From Allobosea sp. LC85 (GTDB lineage Bacteria; Pseudomonadota; Alphaproteobacteria; Rhizobiales; Beijerinckiaceae), in NCBI RefSeq assembly GCF_000735605.1, contig NZ_JPKG01000040.1:124001-188000 (forward strand): a DNA stretch of 64,000 nucleotides, written 5' to 3'. Below the pieces are notes generated by a model. That model saw only the letters and a program-made list of their open reading frames with translations. It had not been told where the DNA came from and searched no databases. Numbering within the stretch: the stretch's first letter is position 1; the number at the start of each line of letters is the position of its first letter. Shown here one piece after another: positions 17,712 through 26,448 of this stretch. The translations under genes were made by a program, and so were the position numbers.

Positions 17712-18536
17712 ATGACATTCGACGAAAATCTGGGACGGGCGCGGATGCGCGAACCGGCCATCAAACTTCATGGTCCCGAAGCCTTCGCGGCCATGCGCAA
17801 GGCCGGCCGTCTGACCGCAGAAGGCCTCGACATGCTTGGCGAGCACGTCCGGCCCGGCGTCACTACGCAGCGCCTTGACGAACTCGCCTTCCAGTTCGCC
17901 ATGGACAATGACGCCTATCCGGCGACCTTGTTCTATCGCGGCTATACCAAATCGATCTGCACCTCGATCAACCATGTGGTCTGTCACGGCATCCCGGACG
18001 ACAAACCTCTGCGCGAAGGCGATATCCTCAACATCGACTACACGCTGATCGTCGATGGCTGGTACGGCGATTCCAGCCGGATGTATGGTGTCGGCGACAT
18101 TCCCCGCAAGGCCGAACGGCTGGTCGAAATCACCTATGAGAGCCTGCTCCGCGGTATCAGGGCCGTGCGCGCCGGCGCTACGACCGGCGATATCGGTTTC
18201 GCCATCCAGCGCTATGCCGAGGCCGAGCGCTGCTCGGTGGTGCGCGATTTCTGCGGCCATGGCCTTGGCCAGGTCTTCCACGATGCGCCCAACATCCTGC
18301 ATTACGGCAGCCCCGGCGAGGGCGTGCTGCTCAAGCCCGGCATGCTCTTCACCATCGAGCCGATGATCAACCTCGGCAAGGCGGGCGTGAAGGTGCTCTC
18401 CGACGGCTGGACGGCGGTAACCCGCGACCGCTCGCTTTCGGCCCAGTTCGAGCACACGGTCGGCGTTACCGAGACCGGCTGCGAGATCTTCACCCTGTCG
18501 CCGGCCGGCCGCGACAATCCGCTCGCGGCGCGATGA
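17712..18536 (+). CDS. map: Methionine aminopeptidase, type I
   Basis: A 274-residue enzyme that removes the initiator Met from nascent proteins. The five metal ligands of the pita-bread fold appear in the expected context: Asp in NIDYTLIVDGWYGDSSRM, His in CGHGLGQVFHDAPN, Glu in FTIEPMIN, and Glu in QFEHTVGVTE. Length is normal for type I. AAGGAG lies upstream; it is 14 bases from ATG 17712 but five from an in-frame TTG at 17703, so TTG cannot be excluded. The stop overlaps the radC start (ATGA), so the two are translationally coupled. Confidence 0.95.
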   Translation: MTFDENLGRARMREPAIKLHGPEAFAAMRKAGRLTAEGLDMLGEHVRPGVTTQRLDELAFQFAMDNDAYPATLFYRGYTKSICTSINHVVCHGIPDDKPLREGDILNIDYTLIVDGWYGDSSRMYGVGDIPRKAERLVEITYESLLRGIRAVRAGATTGDIGFAIQRYAEAERCSVVRDFCGHGLGQVFHDAPNILHYGSPGEGVLLKPGMLFTIEPMINLGKAGVKVLSDGWTAVTRDRSLSAQFEHTVGVTETGCEIFTLSPAGRDNPLAAR

Positions 18537-19273
18537 AACAAGATGGCGGTCAGCGTGGATCAAAGGTCCCGCCGCCGCCGGAAGAGCCCGCGGCCGTTGC
18601 TGTGCCGCATTATCACGGTCACCGTGCACGGCTGCGCGCCCGCTTCCAGGAGGCGGGACCGGACACCCTGCCCGACTACGAGCTGCTCGAACTCCTGCTC
18701 TTCCGTTCCATCCCGCAGCGCGACGTGAAACCGCTTGCCAAGGAGCTGATCCAGCGCTTCGGCTCTTTCGCCGAGGTGCTTGGCGCGCCGGCCGCGCGAT
18801 TGACCGAGGTCAAGGGCGTCGGCGCGGGGGTTGCGCAGGATCTCAAGATCGTCGCGGCTGCCCTGCAGCGCATGGCCAGGGGAGCGGTGGCGAAACGCCC
18901 GGTGCTGTCGTCCTGGTCTGCGGTTCTCGACTATTGCCGAATGGCAATGGCCTTTGCCGAACGCGAGCAGTTCCGCATCCTCTTCCTCGACAAGAAGAAC
19001 GCGCTGATCGCGGACGAGGTGCAGCAGACCGGCACGGTCGACCACACGCCCGTCTATCCCCGCGAGGTGATGCGCCGCGCGCTGGAACTCTCGGCGAGCG
19101 CGATCATCCTCGCGCATAATCATCCTTCAGGTGACCCGACTCCGTCGGGTGCCGACGTGAAGATGACGCGCGAACTCGTCGATATCGCCAAGCCCCTCGG
19201 CATCGTGATCCATGACCACGTCATCGTCGGCCGCGACGGGCATGTGAGCTTCCGGGGGCTGGGGCTGATCTAA
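18533..19273 (+). CDS. radC: RadC-family JAB-domain protein
   Basis: A 246-residue RadC homologue. The N-terminal half has the helix-hairpin-helix-like region (LTEVKGVGAGVAQDLKIV). The C-terminal half has the JAB/MPN metalloprotease signature HNHPSGDPTPSGAD (about residues 197-210) preceded by a Glu-containing strand. Despite the historic name, a repair role is not established. Starting inside the map stop codon, it is co-translated with map, a gene pair often seen in alphaproteobacteria. A repeat element follows directly after its stop. Confidence 0.93.
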   Translation: MKQDGGQRGSKVPPPPEEPAAVAVPHYHGHRARLRARFQEAGPDTLPDYELLELLLFRSIPQRDVKPLAKELIQRFGSFAEVLGAPAARLTEVKGVGAGVAQDLKIVAAALQRMARGAVAKRPVLSSWSAVLDYCRMAMAFAEREQFRILFLDKKNALIADEVQQTGTVDHTPVYPREVMRRALELSASAIILAHNHPSGDPTPSGADVKMTRELVDIAKPLGIVIHDHVIVGRDGHVSFRGLGLI

Positions 19274-19373
19274 AGCATCGGCCCGAAACGTGGATTGCGG
19301 TTTTCGGGAAAGCCGATGCAAACACAGAAGGTTAGATCTTCGAACCGGATACGATGTCCGGTCCGACGATCTA
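19272..19373. repeat. Two-hairpin intergenic repeat, copy 1
   Basis: First hairpin: AAGCATCGGCCCGAAA ... TTTCGGGAAAGCCGATGC. A linker AAACACAGAAGGTTAGATC leads to a second hairpin, CGAACCGGATACG ... with CCGGTCCGACGATCTAG. The same two-part unit recurs at 23258, 27599 and 39809. It starts within two bases of the radC stop. Confidence 0.85.
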
Positions 19374-19832
19374 GGCGGCGCGAAGCTTTGCGCCGCAATC
19401 GGGCTCACTCACACTCTGCGTCAGGCCCTGCGGAACTGAGCACAGAACTCCTTCATACGGCCGACATAGTAATTGGGCGCCAGGATCGACTTCCGGCAGA
19501 TAGAGCCCCGGCCGCGGCGCAGCGGCCGAATCTGTGTCCGGCGAGGTCCTGTGCGGCAGGACCGATGAGGCGCGGGCGACCGAGTGGCTGGCTGCGCTGA
19601 TCATCCAGTTGATCGGCCAGGCCAGCGTAGCATCGGCGAAGACGCATTGTAGACGGCTCCGTCCCGCACCCTGCCCAAGGCGCCCAGGACAGCCTGCACC
19701 TGCACCACGTCGCAATCGGCGCGGATGGTGCCCAAGGATTGGGCACGGCCCGATTTATCAGTGATCAATCGCCCCCTTCCCGAACCGTCACGAATGCGCA
19801 TAGGCTGGTCAAAACGGGGAAAGACGCCTGAC
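19374..19832. other. Unassigned 460-bp region between radC repeat and the ATP-grasp gene
   Basis: No complete gene is recognisable. On the minus strand one frame encodes RADCDVVQVQAVLGALGRVR and, after an in-frame stop at 19601, continues with KSILAPNYYVGRMKEFCAQF before a stop at 19421. This might be a small gene broken by a nonsense change, but I recognise no family. The right end must hold the promoter of the ATP-grasp operon. Confidence 0.35.
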
Positions 19833-21248
19833 ATGGTCGCCTTCGACGAAATGACCGGCACCGGTGCCGAATTGCGGCCCGCTTACGAAGCGCTTGATCG
19901 TTGGTTGAAGGAAGCTCCACCCGAAATGCTGGCTCTGCGGCGCAGCCAGGCCGAACTCTTCTTCCGACGCATCGGCATTACCTTTGCCGTCTATGGCGAC
20001 GAAGAATCGACCGAACGGCTGATCCCGTTCGACATCATCCCGCGCGTACTGACCAAGCCGGAATGGGCCAAGCTCGAGAAGGGCCTGCGCCAGCGCGTCA
20101 CCGCTTTGAACATGTTCCTCGCCGACGTCTACGGGCCAAAGGAATGCTTGAAGGCCGGGATCATTCCGCCGGACCTGGTCTATCGCAACGCGTGCTACCA
20201 GTTGGAAATGGTCGACTTCCAGGTGCCGCACGGCATCTACTGCCACATCGCCGGCATCGACATCGTGCGCGTCGATGCTGACACGTTCTATGTGCTCGAA
20301 GACAATGCCCGCACCCCCTCCGGTGTCTCCTACATGATGGAGAACCGCGAGGTGATGCTCCGGCTCTTCCCGGAGCTCTTCGCGATGCACCGCGTCGCAC
20401 CGGTCGACAACTATCCTGACCAGCTGCTCGCGACCCTGCGCTCGGTCGCGCCGCGCAGCGCCTCATCCGACCCAACGATCTGCCTGCTCACGCCCGGGCA
20501 ATACAACTCGGCCTTCTACGAGCACTCCTTCCTGGCCGACAAGCTCGGCATCGAGCTGGTCGAGGGCTCGGACCTGCTGGTCAAGGACGATGTCGTCTAC
20601 ATGCGCACGACGCAGGGGCCCAAGCGCGTCGACGTGATCTACCGCCGCATCGACGACGACTTCATCGACCCACTGGTCTTCCGGGGGGATTCGGTGCTTG
20701 GCGTACCGGGCATCATCGGCGCCTACAAGGCCGGAAACGTCACGCTCGCCAATGCAGTCGGCACCGGCGTCGCCGACGACAAGGCGGTCTACAGCTACAT
20801 GCCGGAGATCGTGAAATTCTTCACCGGCGAGGAGCCGATCCTGAAGAACGTCCCGACCTTCCGCTGCCGCGAGCCGGAGGCCAATGCCTATGTGCTCGAC
20901 AATCTCGAGAAGCTCGTCGTCAAGGAGGTCAACGGTTCCGGCGGCTATGGCATGCTTGTCGGCCCCCACGCCAACAAGGCCCAGATCGAAGCCTTCCGCA
21001 AAAAGCTGAAGGCGCAGCCGGAAGGCTTCATCGCCCAACCGACCCTGGCGCTCTCCACCTGCCCGACCTTCGTCGCGTCCGGCGTCGCCCCGCGGCATGT
21101 CGACTTGCGGCCCTATGTATTGTCCGGCGCGAACGGCATTTCCTGCGTGCCTGGCGGCCTCACCCGCGTTGCGCTGAAGGAAGGCTCGCTCGTGGTCAAT
21201 TCCAGCCAGGGCGGCGGAACAAAGGACACCTGGGTGCTCGATGCATGA
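19833..21248 (+). CDS. Circularly permuted ATP-grasp protein (type 2)
   Basis: A 471-residue protein of the circularly permuted ATP-grasp family (DUF404/DUF407). Family patterns seen include FFRRIGITFAVYG, FDIIPRVL, LNMFLADVYGPKE, DIVRVDADTFYVLEDNARTPSGVSYM, and VKEVNGSGGYGMLVGP (nucleotide-binding loop). These enzymes are predicted peptide or amide ligases. ATG 19833 gives the standard N-terminus. It heads a four-gene cluster with alpha-E, transglutaminase-like and Anbu protease genes, an arrangement known from many proteobacteria, where a ligase and a protease may make and process small peptides; this function is unproven. Confidence 0.92.
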   Translation: MVAFDEMTGTGAELRPAYEALDRWLKEAPPEMLALRRSQAELFFRRIGITFAVYGDEESTERLIPFDIIPRVLTKPEWAKLEKGLRQRVTALNMFLADVYGPKECLKAGIIPPDLVYRNACYQLEMVDFQVPHGIYCHIAGIDIVRVDADTFYVLEDNARTPSGVSYMMENREVMLRLFPELFAMHRVAPVDNYPDQLLATLRSVAPRSASSDPTICLLTPGQYNSAFYEHSFLADKLGIELVEGSDLLVKDDVVYMRTTQGPKRVDVIYRRIDDDFIDPLVFRGDSVLGVPGIIGAYKAGNVTLANAVGTGVADDKAVYSYMPEIVKFFTGEEPILKNVPTFRCREPEANAYVLDNLEKLVVKEVNGSGGYGMLVGPHANKAQIEAFRKKLKAQPEGFIAQPTLALSTCPTFVASGVAPRHVDLRPYVLSGANGISCVPGGLTRVALKEGSLVVNSSQGGGTKDTWVLDA

Positions 21249-21318
21249 TGGCAACCGCGCATTTCCGCATTCCCGTTTCCAGGACGCCCCGCGCATTGCG
21301 AAAAGGCCGGATCTGACC

Positions 21319-22260
21319 ATGCTCTCCCGCACCGCCGACAGCCTCTACTGGGTCTCCCGCTACGTCGAGCGCGCCGAATATCTCGCCCGCATCCTCGATG
21401 CGACGATGCGGCTCACCAACCTGCCCTCATCCTATGGTGGAGCCGGTACCGAATGGCACAGCGCGGTCGCGACCGCCGGCTGCGAGGAGACCTTCGCCAA
21501 GGCCTATGGCGAGGCGAATGAGCGCAATGTCTGCGATTTCCTTACCTTCAATCCGGACAACCTGTCCTCGATCCGCAACTGCTTTGCGCTTGCCCGCTCC
21601 AATGCCCGCGCGGTGCGCACCGCGCTCACCTCGGAAATGTGGGACGCGCTGAACAGCGCCTGGCTGGAACTGCAACGCTTCGAGAAGAAGCGCATGGACC
21701 GCGAGGAGTTCGCCAGGTTCCTCGACTGGGTGAAGAATGTCTCGTTGGTGTTCGACGGCTCGGCCTACCGGACCATGCTGCGCGACGACAGCTACTGGTT
21801 CTCGCGGCTGGGCGTCTATATCGAGCGTGCCGACAACACGGCCCGCATCCTCGACGTGAAATACCATGTCCTGCTGCCCGAGAGCGAACAGGTCGGCGGC
21901 TCGCTCGACTATTTCCAATGGACCACAGTGCTGCGCGAGGTCTCGGCACTGACCGCATATCACTGGGTCTATCGCGAGGCCGTGAAACCGCAATTGATCG
22001 CCGATCTGCTGATCCTCAACCGCCGCATGCCCCGCTCGCTCGCCGCCTGCTACGAGAACATCTCACGCTTCCTCGACGCTCTCGGCGACGCCTATGGCCG
22101 TCACGGCCCGGCCCAGCGCCACGCCCGCAAGACGCTGGCAAGCCTTTCGAACGCCCGAATCGACGCCGTCTTCCAGCACGGGCTCCACGAATTCATCTCG
22201 GACTTCATCAGCGAGAACGGTCGCCTCGGCCTCACGATCTCGGAGCAATATCTGCAATAA
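21319..22260 (+). CDS. Alpha-E domain (DUF403) protein
   Basis: A 313-residue, mostly helical protein with the family opening MLSRTADSLYWVSRYVERAEYL shortened here to its key part SLYWVSRYVERAE. Further family marks are NARAVRTALTSEMWDALN, YWFSRLGVYIERADNTARILD and YHWVYREAV. The alpha-E family always accompanies the circularly permuted ATP-grasp protein and is often fused to it, so the two probably act as a complex. ATG 21319 begins the conserved segment; the frame is open 78 bases further upstream into the 3' end of the ATP-grasp gene. Catalytic role unknown. Confidence 0.92.
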   Translation: MLSRTADSLYWVSRYVERAEYLARILDATMRLTNLPSSYGGAGTEWHSAVATAGCEETFAKAYGEANERNVCDFLTFNPDNLSSIRNCFALARSNARAVRTALTSEMWDALNSAWLELQRFEKKRMDREEFARFLDWVKNVSLVFDGSAYRTMLRDDSYWFSRLGVYIERADNTARILDVKYHVLLPESEQVGGSLDYFQWTTVLREVSALTAYHWVYREAVKPQLIADLLILNRRMPRSLAACYENISRFLDALGDAYGRHGPAQRHARKTLASLSNARIDAVFQHGLHEFISDFISENGRLGLTISEQYLQ

Positions 22261-22344
22261 GGAGCGCGGCGGGCTCGCCTGCCCGCCCGCCGAACGCTAG
22301 ATATGGACCGGAAACCAACGCGCCCATCGAGACAGCGATCGCCC

Positions 22345-23172
22345 ATGCGGATCAGGATTTCCCACTCGATCACCTATGCCTATGACGAGCCCGTGCGACA
22401 GTTGACGCAGATCCTGCGGCTGACCCCGCGCGATCATGACGGCCAGCATGTGATGTCCTGGCGCATCGAGCCGACAGTCGACGGCAATCTGCGCGCGGGT
22501 CAGGATGCGCACGGCAATATCGTTCATACCTTCTCGGCTGATGGTCCGATCTCTGATCTCGCGATCCATGTCGGCGGCGTCATCGAGACCCTGGATCTCG
22601 CCGGCGTCATTCGCGGAACGATCGAGCGCGTGCCGCCCGAAGTGTTCCGGCGCGATACCCTGCTGACGACTCCTGACGATGCCTTGCGCGACTTCGCCAT
22701 GACGGCGACGCGCGCCGACGCGACGCCGCTCGCCAAGATGCACGCATTGACAGAGGCGCTGCACGACCTCCTTGCCTGCGACCGGTCCGGCCAGCGTACT
22801 GGTGTCGGGGCGGCGGCTGCTTTCGCGGCAGGCGGCGGTATTCCGCAGGACCTCGCCCATATTTTCATGACCTGCGCACGCCAGCTCGGAATCCCGGCCC
22901 GCTATGTCTCCGGCTATGTCGCGCAATCCGATGCCCTGCCCGAGGCGGAGGGGGCGCACGCCTGGGCCGAGGCGCATCTCACTGATTATGGCTGGATCGG
23001 TTTCGATTGCGCCAACGGATTGTGCCCGATCGATACGCATGTCCGCATTGCAGCCGGCCTCGATTTCTCCGATGCGGCGCCTGTCCGCGGCGCACGCAAG
23101 GGCGGCAGCGGCGAAAACCTCGCCGTGCTGGTCAGCGCTCGCGCAGCCAACGCGCAGCTCGCCAATCAATAG
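22345..23172 (+). CDS. Transglutaminase-like protein with Pro at the catalytic Cys position
   Basis: A 275-residue protein. The N-terminal beta domain opens with IRISHSITYAYDEPVRQLTQ, typical of the bacterial transglutaminase N-domain. The core has RQLGIPARYVSGYVA, then HAWAEAHLTDYGWIGFDCAN carrying the catalytic His and Asp. The loop that normally reads GVCQD reads GGIPQD here, so residue 167 is Pro (CCG) where the nucleophilic Cys is expected. The protein is otherwise of normal length and in frame, which argues for a non-catalytic or differently acting member instead of decay. It is the third gene of the Anbu cluster. Confidence 0.88.
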   Translation: MRIRISHSITYAYDEPVRQLTQILRLTPRDHDGQHVMSWRIEPTVDGNLRAGQDAHGNIVHTFSADGPISDLAIHVGGVIETLDLAGVIRGTIERVPPEVFRRDTLLTTPDDALRDFAMTATRADATPLAKMHALTEALHDLLACDRSGQRTGVGAAAAFAAGGGIPQDLAHIFMTCARQLGIPARYVSGYVAQSDALPEAEGAHAWAEAHLTDYGWIGFDCANGLCPIDTHVRIAAGLDFSDAAPVRGARKGGSGENLAVLVSARAANAQLANQ

Positions 23173-23257
23173 GCGAAGCGATCGCGACTGCCGCAGCCGC
23201 CTGATGGCTGCCCGATCAAGATGTCCCAGGACGCATGAACGCGTCCGGACCGGCTAT

Positions 23258-23358
23258 AGCATCGGCCCGAAAAGTGGATTGCGGTTTTCGGGACAGCCGA
23301 TGCAAACACAAAAAGGTTAGATCATCGGACCGGATACGATATCCGGTCCGATGATCTA
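23258..23358. repeat. Two-hairpin intergenic repeat, copy 2
   Basis: Same orientation as copy 1: AGCATCGGCCCGAAAAGTGG ... TTTTCGGGACAGCCGATGC, a linker with AAACACAAAAAGGTTAGATC, then a near-perfect second hairpin ATCATCGGACCGGATA / TATCCGGTCCGATGAT. It lies inside the Anbu cluster between the transglutaminase-like and protease genes. Confidence 0.85.
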
Positions 23359-23375
23359 TTTGAAGGAACCAGCCT

Positions 23376-24125
23376 GTGACCTATTGCGCCGGACTTCTTG
23401 TGCAGGACGGGCTCGTGATGATCGCCGACACCCGCACCAATGCCGGGCTTGATGACATCTCGACCTTCCGCAAGCTGCATGTCTTCTCCTGGCCGGGCGA
23501 ACGCAGCTTCGCCCTGGCGACGGCAGGCAACCTCTCTGTCACCCAATCGGTGGTGAGCCTGCTCCATGAGGGGTTGCTCAACCCCGAGACCGGAGAACTC
23601 GACACGCTCCAGAGCGTTGGCTCGATGTTCCGGGCAGCGCAGCTCGTCGGCCGCGCGGTTCGCACCGTCCGGGAGATGGACGGCCCGGCCTTGGCGGAAG
23701 CCGGGCTGAAATTCGATATCTCTCTGCTTTTTGGAGGCCAGGTCATGGGCCAGCCCATGCGGCTCTTCATGGTCTACGGCGCGGGAAATTTCATCGAATG
23801 CGGCATGGATGCCCCCTTCCTCCAGATCGGCGAGCACAAATATGGCAAGCCGATTCTGGACCGGGCCGTGACCTTCAAGACCCATCTCTATGATGCGCTG
23901 AAGGTCGGCCTGATCTCGATGGATTCGACCATGCGTTCGAATCTGGGAGTCGGCCTGCCTATCGACCTGATCGTGATGCGGCGAAATGCCGAAGAACCGG
24001 AGCTCAACCGGCGTATCGAGGCCGGGGAACCCTATTTCCATGATCTGCGCGAGCGTTGGTCCGCTGCACTGCGCGCGGCGCATCAGGCGATCCCGCGCCC
24101 TCCCTACGGACCATCCGGAGGTTGA
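23376..24125 (+). CDS. Anbu-type proteasome-like protease
   Basis: A 249-residue homologue of the bacterial proteasome-related protease Anbu (ancestral beta subunit). After loss of the initiator residue the N-terminus is TYCAGLLVQDG, giving Thr1 as nucleophile. Asp17 (IADTRTNAG) and Lys32 (FRKLHVF) fit the catalytic partners of Ntn hydrolases. The sequence SMFRAAQLVGRAVRTV and FGGQVMGQPMRLFMVY also fit the family. The start is GTG 23376 with GAAGGA upstream. Anbu forms helical or ring assemblies in other species; its substrates are unknown. The repeat at 23258 separates it from the rest of the cluster, but order and strand match the standard Anbu operon. Confidence 0.9.
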   Translation: MTYCAGLLVQDGLVMIADTRTNAGLDDISTFRKLHVFSWPGERSFALATAGNLSVTQSVVSLLHEGLLNPETGELDTLQSVGSMFRAAQLVGRAVRTVREMDGPALAEAGLKFDISLLFGGQVMGQPMRLFMVYGAGNFIECGMDAPFLQIGEHKYGKPILDRAVTFKTHLYDALKVGLISMDSTMRSNLGVGLPIDLIVMRRNAEEPELNRRIEAGEPYFHDLRERWSAALRAAHQAIPRPPYGPSGG

Positions 24126-24210
24126 AATTTGACGACTGCGGGCCTGTTTAGCAACCGGATATCAAGAATCGGCTGCAAAGGTGCAGGTTCCGACGGTTCT
24201 GAGACCCTTG

Positions 24211-26436
24211 ATGCATTCGCCCTCTGTCGCGAAGACGACCAACGCGGACTCCTCGGCGCGGATGCTCACCAGCACCGTGACGACGCTCGCCTGTGCCTTC
24301 ATGCTGGTCATGGCAGCTGCGATCACCGTCGTCCTGACGATTGCGCATAACGCGAATACCGTTGAAGCAACGCGGCAGCGCGACCGGATCGAGGCCGCGA
24401 TGGAGAACCAACTCCGGCTGCGGCGCCTGCGGCTGGAAAGCCTGGCTTCGACCGGAACGCTGCAGGCAGCGTTCCACCCGGCCATTCCAGCAGCAACACT
24501 CCGATGGGCCTTCACAAAGCTGAGCCAGCGCTTCGAGGAATTTGACGGCGTCTATCTCGTCACCAAGAGCGGCCGCGTCCTTGCAGGCGTGGAGAACAAC
24601 GCCGAAGCCTATCAGGCGGGCTACGAAGGCCTGCGCCTCTTCGATCCCACGCTCCCGAGCCCGTCGCAGACTCCAGTGACCAGCAAGACGGCAGCCGGCA
24701 CAGGGTTCCTCCCAGGCTTCCGTTCGAGCCTGATCTATGATGGCCACGAAGTTCTGGCCATTCTGACCGCCGATCTCGAGCAGGTTCTCAATCTCCACCT
24801 CCAGAAGGCGGACGCGCCGATCAACCTCATCGGCTATCGGCGCGTCACGAGCACGATCCTGGACGAGATGGCAACGCGCTATCGCATCAGCGGGCTGCGC
24901 ATCACCCGGACGATGCCCGCCGATTCATTGCTGCGCCGCGACCTCGCCGCTCCCGACGGCGTCACCAGGGCCTGGTTGACCTGGACACCGGAGCGCCCCG
25001 GGGATGCGATGATCCGGCAGTTCATCTGGGCCCTGGCCGCAGCGGGACTGATCTTCGCCGGCATCCTGCTCTATGCGATCCGGCGTCTGCGCGGAGCCGC
25101 CAATGAAATCCGGCTGCGCGAAGTGCAGATCCAGCGCCTCGCCGCGCAGGACGAGCTGTCGCTTCTGCCCAACCGGCGCACCTTCGACCTCAGGCTTGAC
25201 CAGGAACTGGCTCAGATCAGCCGGACCAAGACAGGACTGTCCGTAATCCTGCTTGATCTCGATCGCTTCAAATCGGTCAACGATACCTATGGCCACAAGG
25301 CCGGCGACGAGTTGATCCGGCAGGTCGCGGAACGGCTCGCGGGCGTCATGCGTACCGGCGATACCGTCGCCCGCATTGGCGGCGACGAATTCGGCATCAT
25401 CCAGACCAATCTGCACGATGCCAGCGGCAGCGCCGCTCTCGGCGAGCGCATTCTCGAAGCCCTGACACGCCCCTTCAACCTGATGGGCATCGACACCGTG
25501 ATCGGCTGCTCGATCGGTATCGCGCTCGCTCCCCAGGACGGCCACGACCGCGAGACGCTGCTCAGACTGGCGGATACGGCACTCTACCAGTCCAAGAACG
25601 AGGGCCGGAACCGCTACTCCTTCTTCGAGCCGCGCATGAACCGCGCGCTCCAGATGAAGCGCGTCGTCGAGGAAGACCTGCGCAAGGCCATAGCAAGGGA
25701 CGAATTGCAGCTGCATTTCCAGCCGCAGGTTTCTGTCGACGGGACCGTCATCACCGGCGTCGAAGCCCTCGTGCGGTGGCCACACCCGCTCCATGGCATG
25801 GTGCCTCCCTCGGAATTCGTCGCTGTCGCCGAGGAGCGCGGGCTGATCGTGCCTCTGAGCGAATGGGTGCTGCGCCGTGCCTGCCTCGAAGCAAAACACT
25901 GGCCGGAACTGCGGCTTGCCGTGAATGTCTCGCCGGTGCAGTTCCGGCACAAGGATTTCGTCCAGAACACGATCCGGATCATCGAGGAAACCGGGTTCGA
26001 TCCGAGCCGCCTCGAGCTGGAGCTGACCGAAGGCGTCGTCGTCGAAGACGCCGACGCCGCCGAGGCCGCGCTGATGGACCTGCGCGCCTATGGTATCGGC
26101 CTCGCACTCGACGATTTCGGGATCGGCTATTCCAGTCTGATCTACTTGCGGCGTTTCGCGTTCGACAAGATCAAGATCGACCGATCCTTCCTGGAATATA
26201 TGGAGACGACGGGCGAATCCGCGATCCTCGTCCACTCGATCGTGCATCTCGGGCGGGCTCTCGGCTTGCGGGTCTGCGCCGAGGGCGTCGAGACGCCCGA
26301 GCAGCACCGCTTCCTGCAGGCGATCGGTTGCCACGAGCTACAGGGCTTCCTGTTCTCCAAGGCGGTTCCGCCTGAGGAGATCGAGCGGTTACGCGCCCTC
26401 GATATGCCATTCGCCGCCAGTCTCGCTGCGGCCTGA
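24211..26436 (+). CDS. Membrane-bound GGDEF-EAL cyclic-di-GMP enzyme
   Basis: A 741-residue protein with a membrane helix near residues 20-45, a periplasmic sensor region of about 225 residues, and a second helix near 271-293. A GGDEF domain (intact GGDEF at 390-394, preceded by LLDLDRFKSVNDTYGHKAGD) and an EAL domain (EAL at 518-520, with LELELTEGVV and LDDFGIGYSSLIYLRRFAFDK split across the active site) follow. Both active sites look intact, so it could make and degrade c-di-GMP; which activity dominates is open. ATG 24211 is preferred over GTG 24181, which would add ten residues. It is monocistronic and convergent with exoD. Confidence 0.92.
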   Translation: MHSPSVAKTTNADSSARMLTSTVTTLACAFMLVMAAAITVVLTIAHNANTVEATRQRDRIEAAMENQLRLRRLRLESLASTGTLQAAFHPAIPAATLRWAFTKLSQRFEEFDGVYLVTKSGRVLAGVENNAEAYQAGYEGLRLFDPTLPSPSQTPVTSKTAAGTGFLPGFRSSLIYDGHEVLAILTADLEQVLNLHLQKADAPINLIGYRRVTSTILDEMATRYRISGLRITRTMPADSLLRRDLAAPDGVTRAWLTWTPERPGDAMIRQFIWALAAAGLIFAGILLYAIRRLRGAANEIRLREVQIQRLAAQDELSLLPNRRTFDLRLDQELAQISRTKTGLSVILLDLDRFKSVNDTYGHKAGDELIRQVAERLAGVMRTGDTVARIGGDEFGIIQTNLHDASGSAALGERILEALTRPFNLMGIDTVIGCSIGIALAPQDGHDRETLLRLADTALYQSKNEGRNRYSFFEPRMNRALQMKRVVEEDLRKAIARDELQLHFQPQVSVDGTVITGVEALVRWPHPLHGMVPPSEFVAVAEERGLIVPLSEWVLRRACLEAKHWPELRLAVNVSPVQFRHKDFVQNTIRIIEETGFDPSRLELELTEGVVVEDADAAEAALMDLRAYGIGLALDDFGIGYSSLIYLRRFAFDKIKIDRSFLEYMETTGESAILVHSIVHLGRALGLRVCAEGVETPEQHRFLQAIGCHELQGFLFSKAVPPEEIERLRALDMPFAASLAAA

Positions 26437-26448
26437 CGGCGCCAATCG

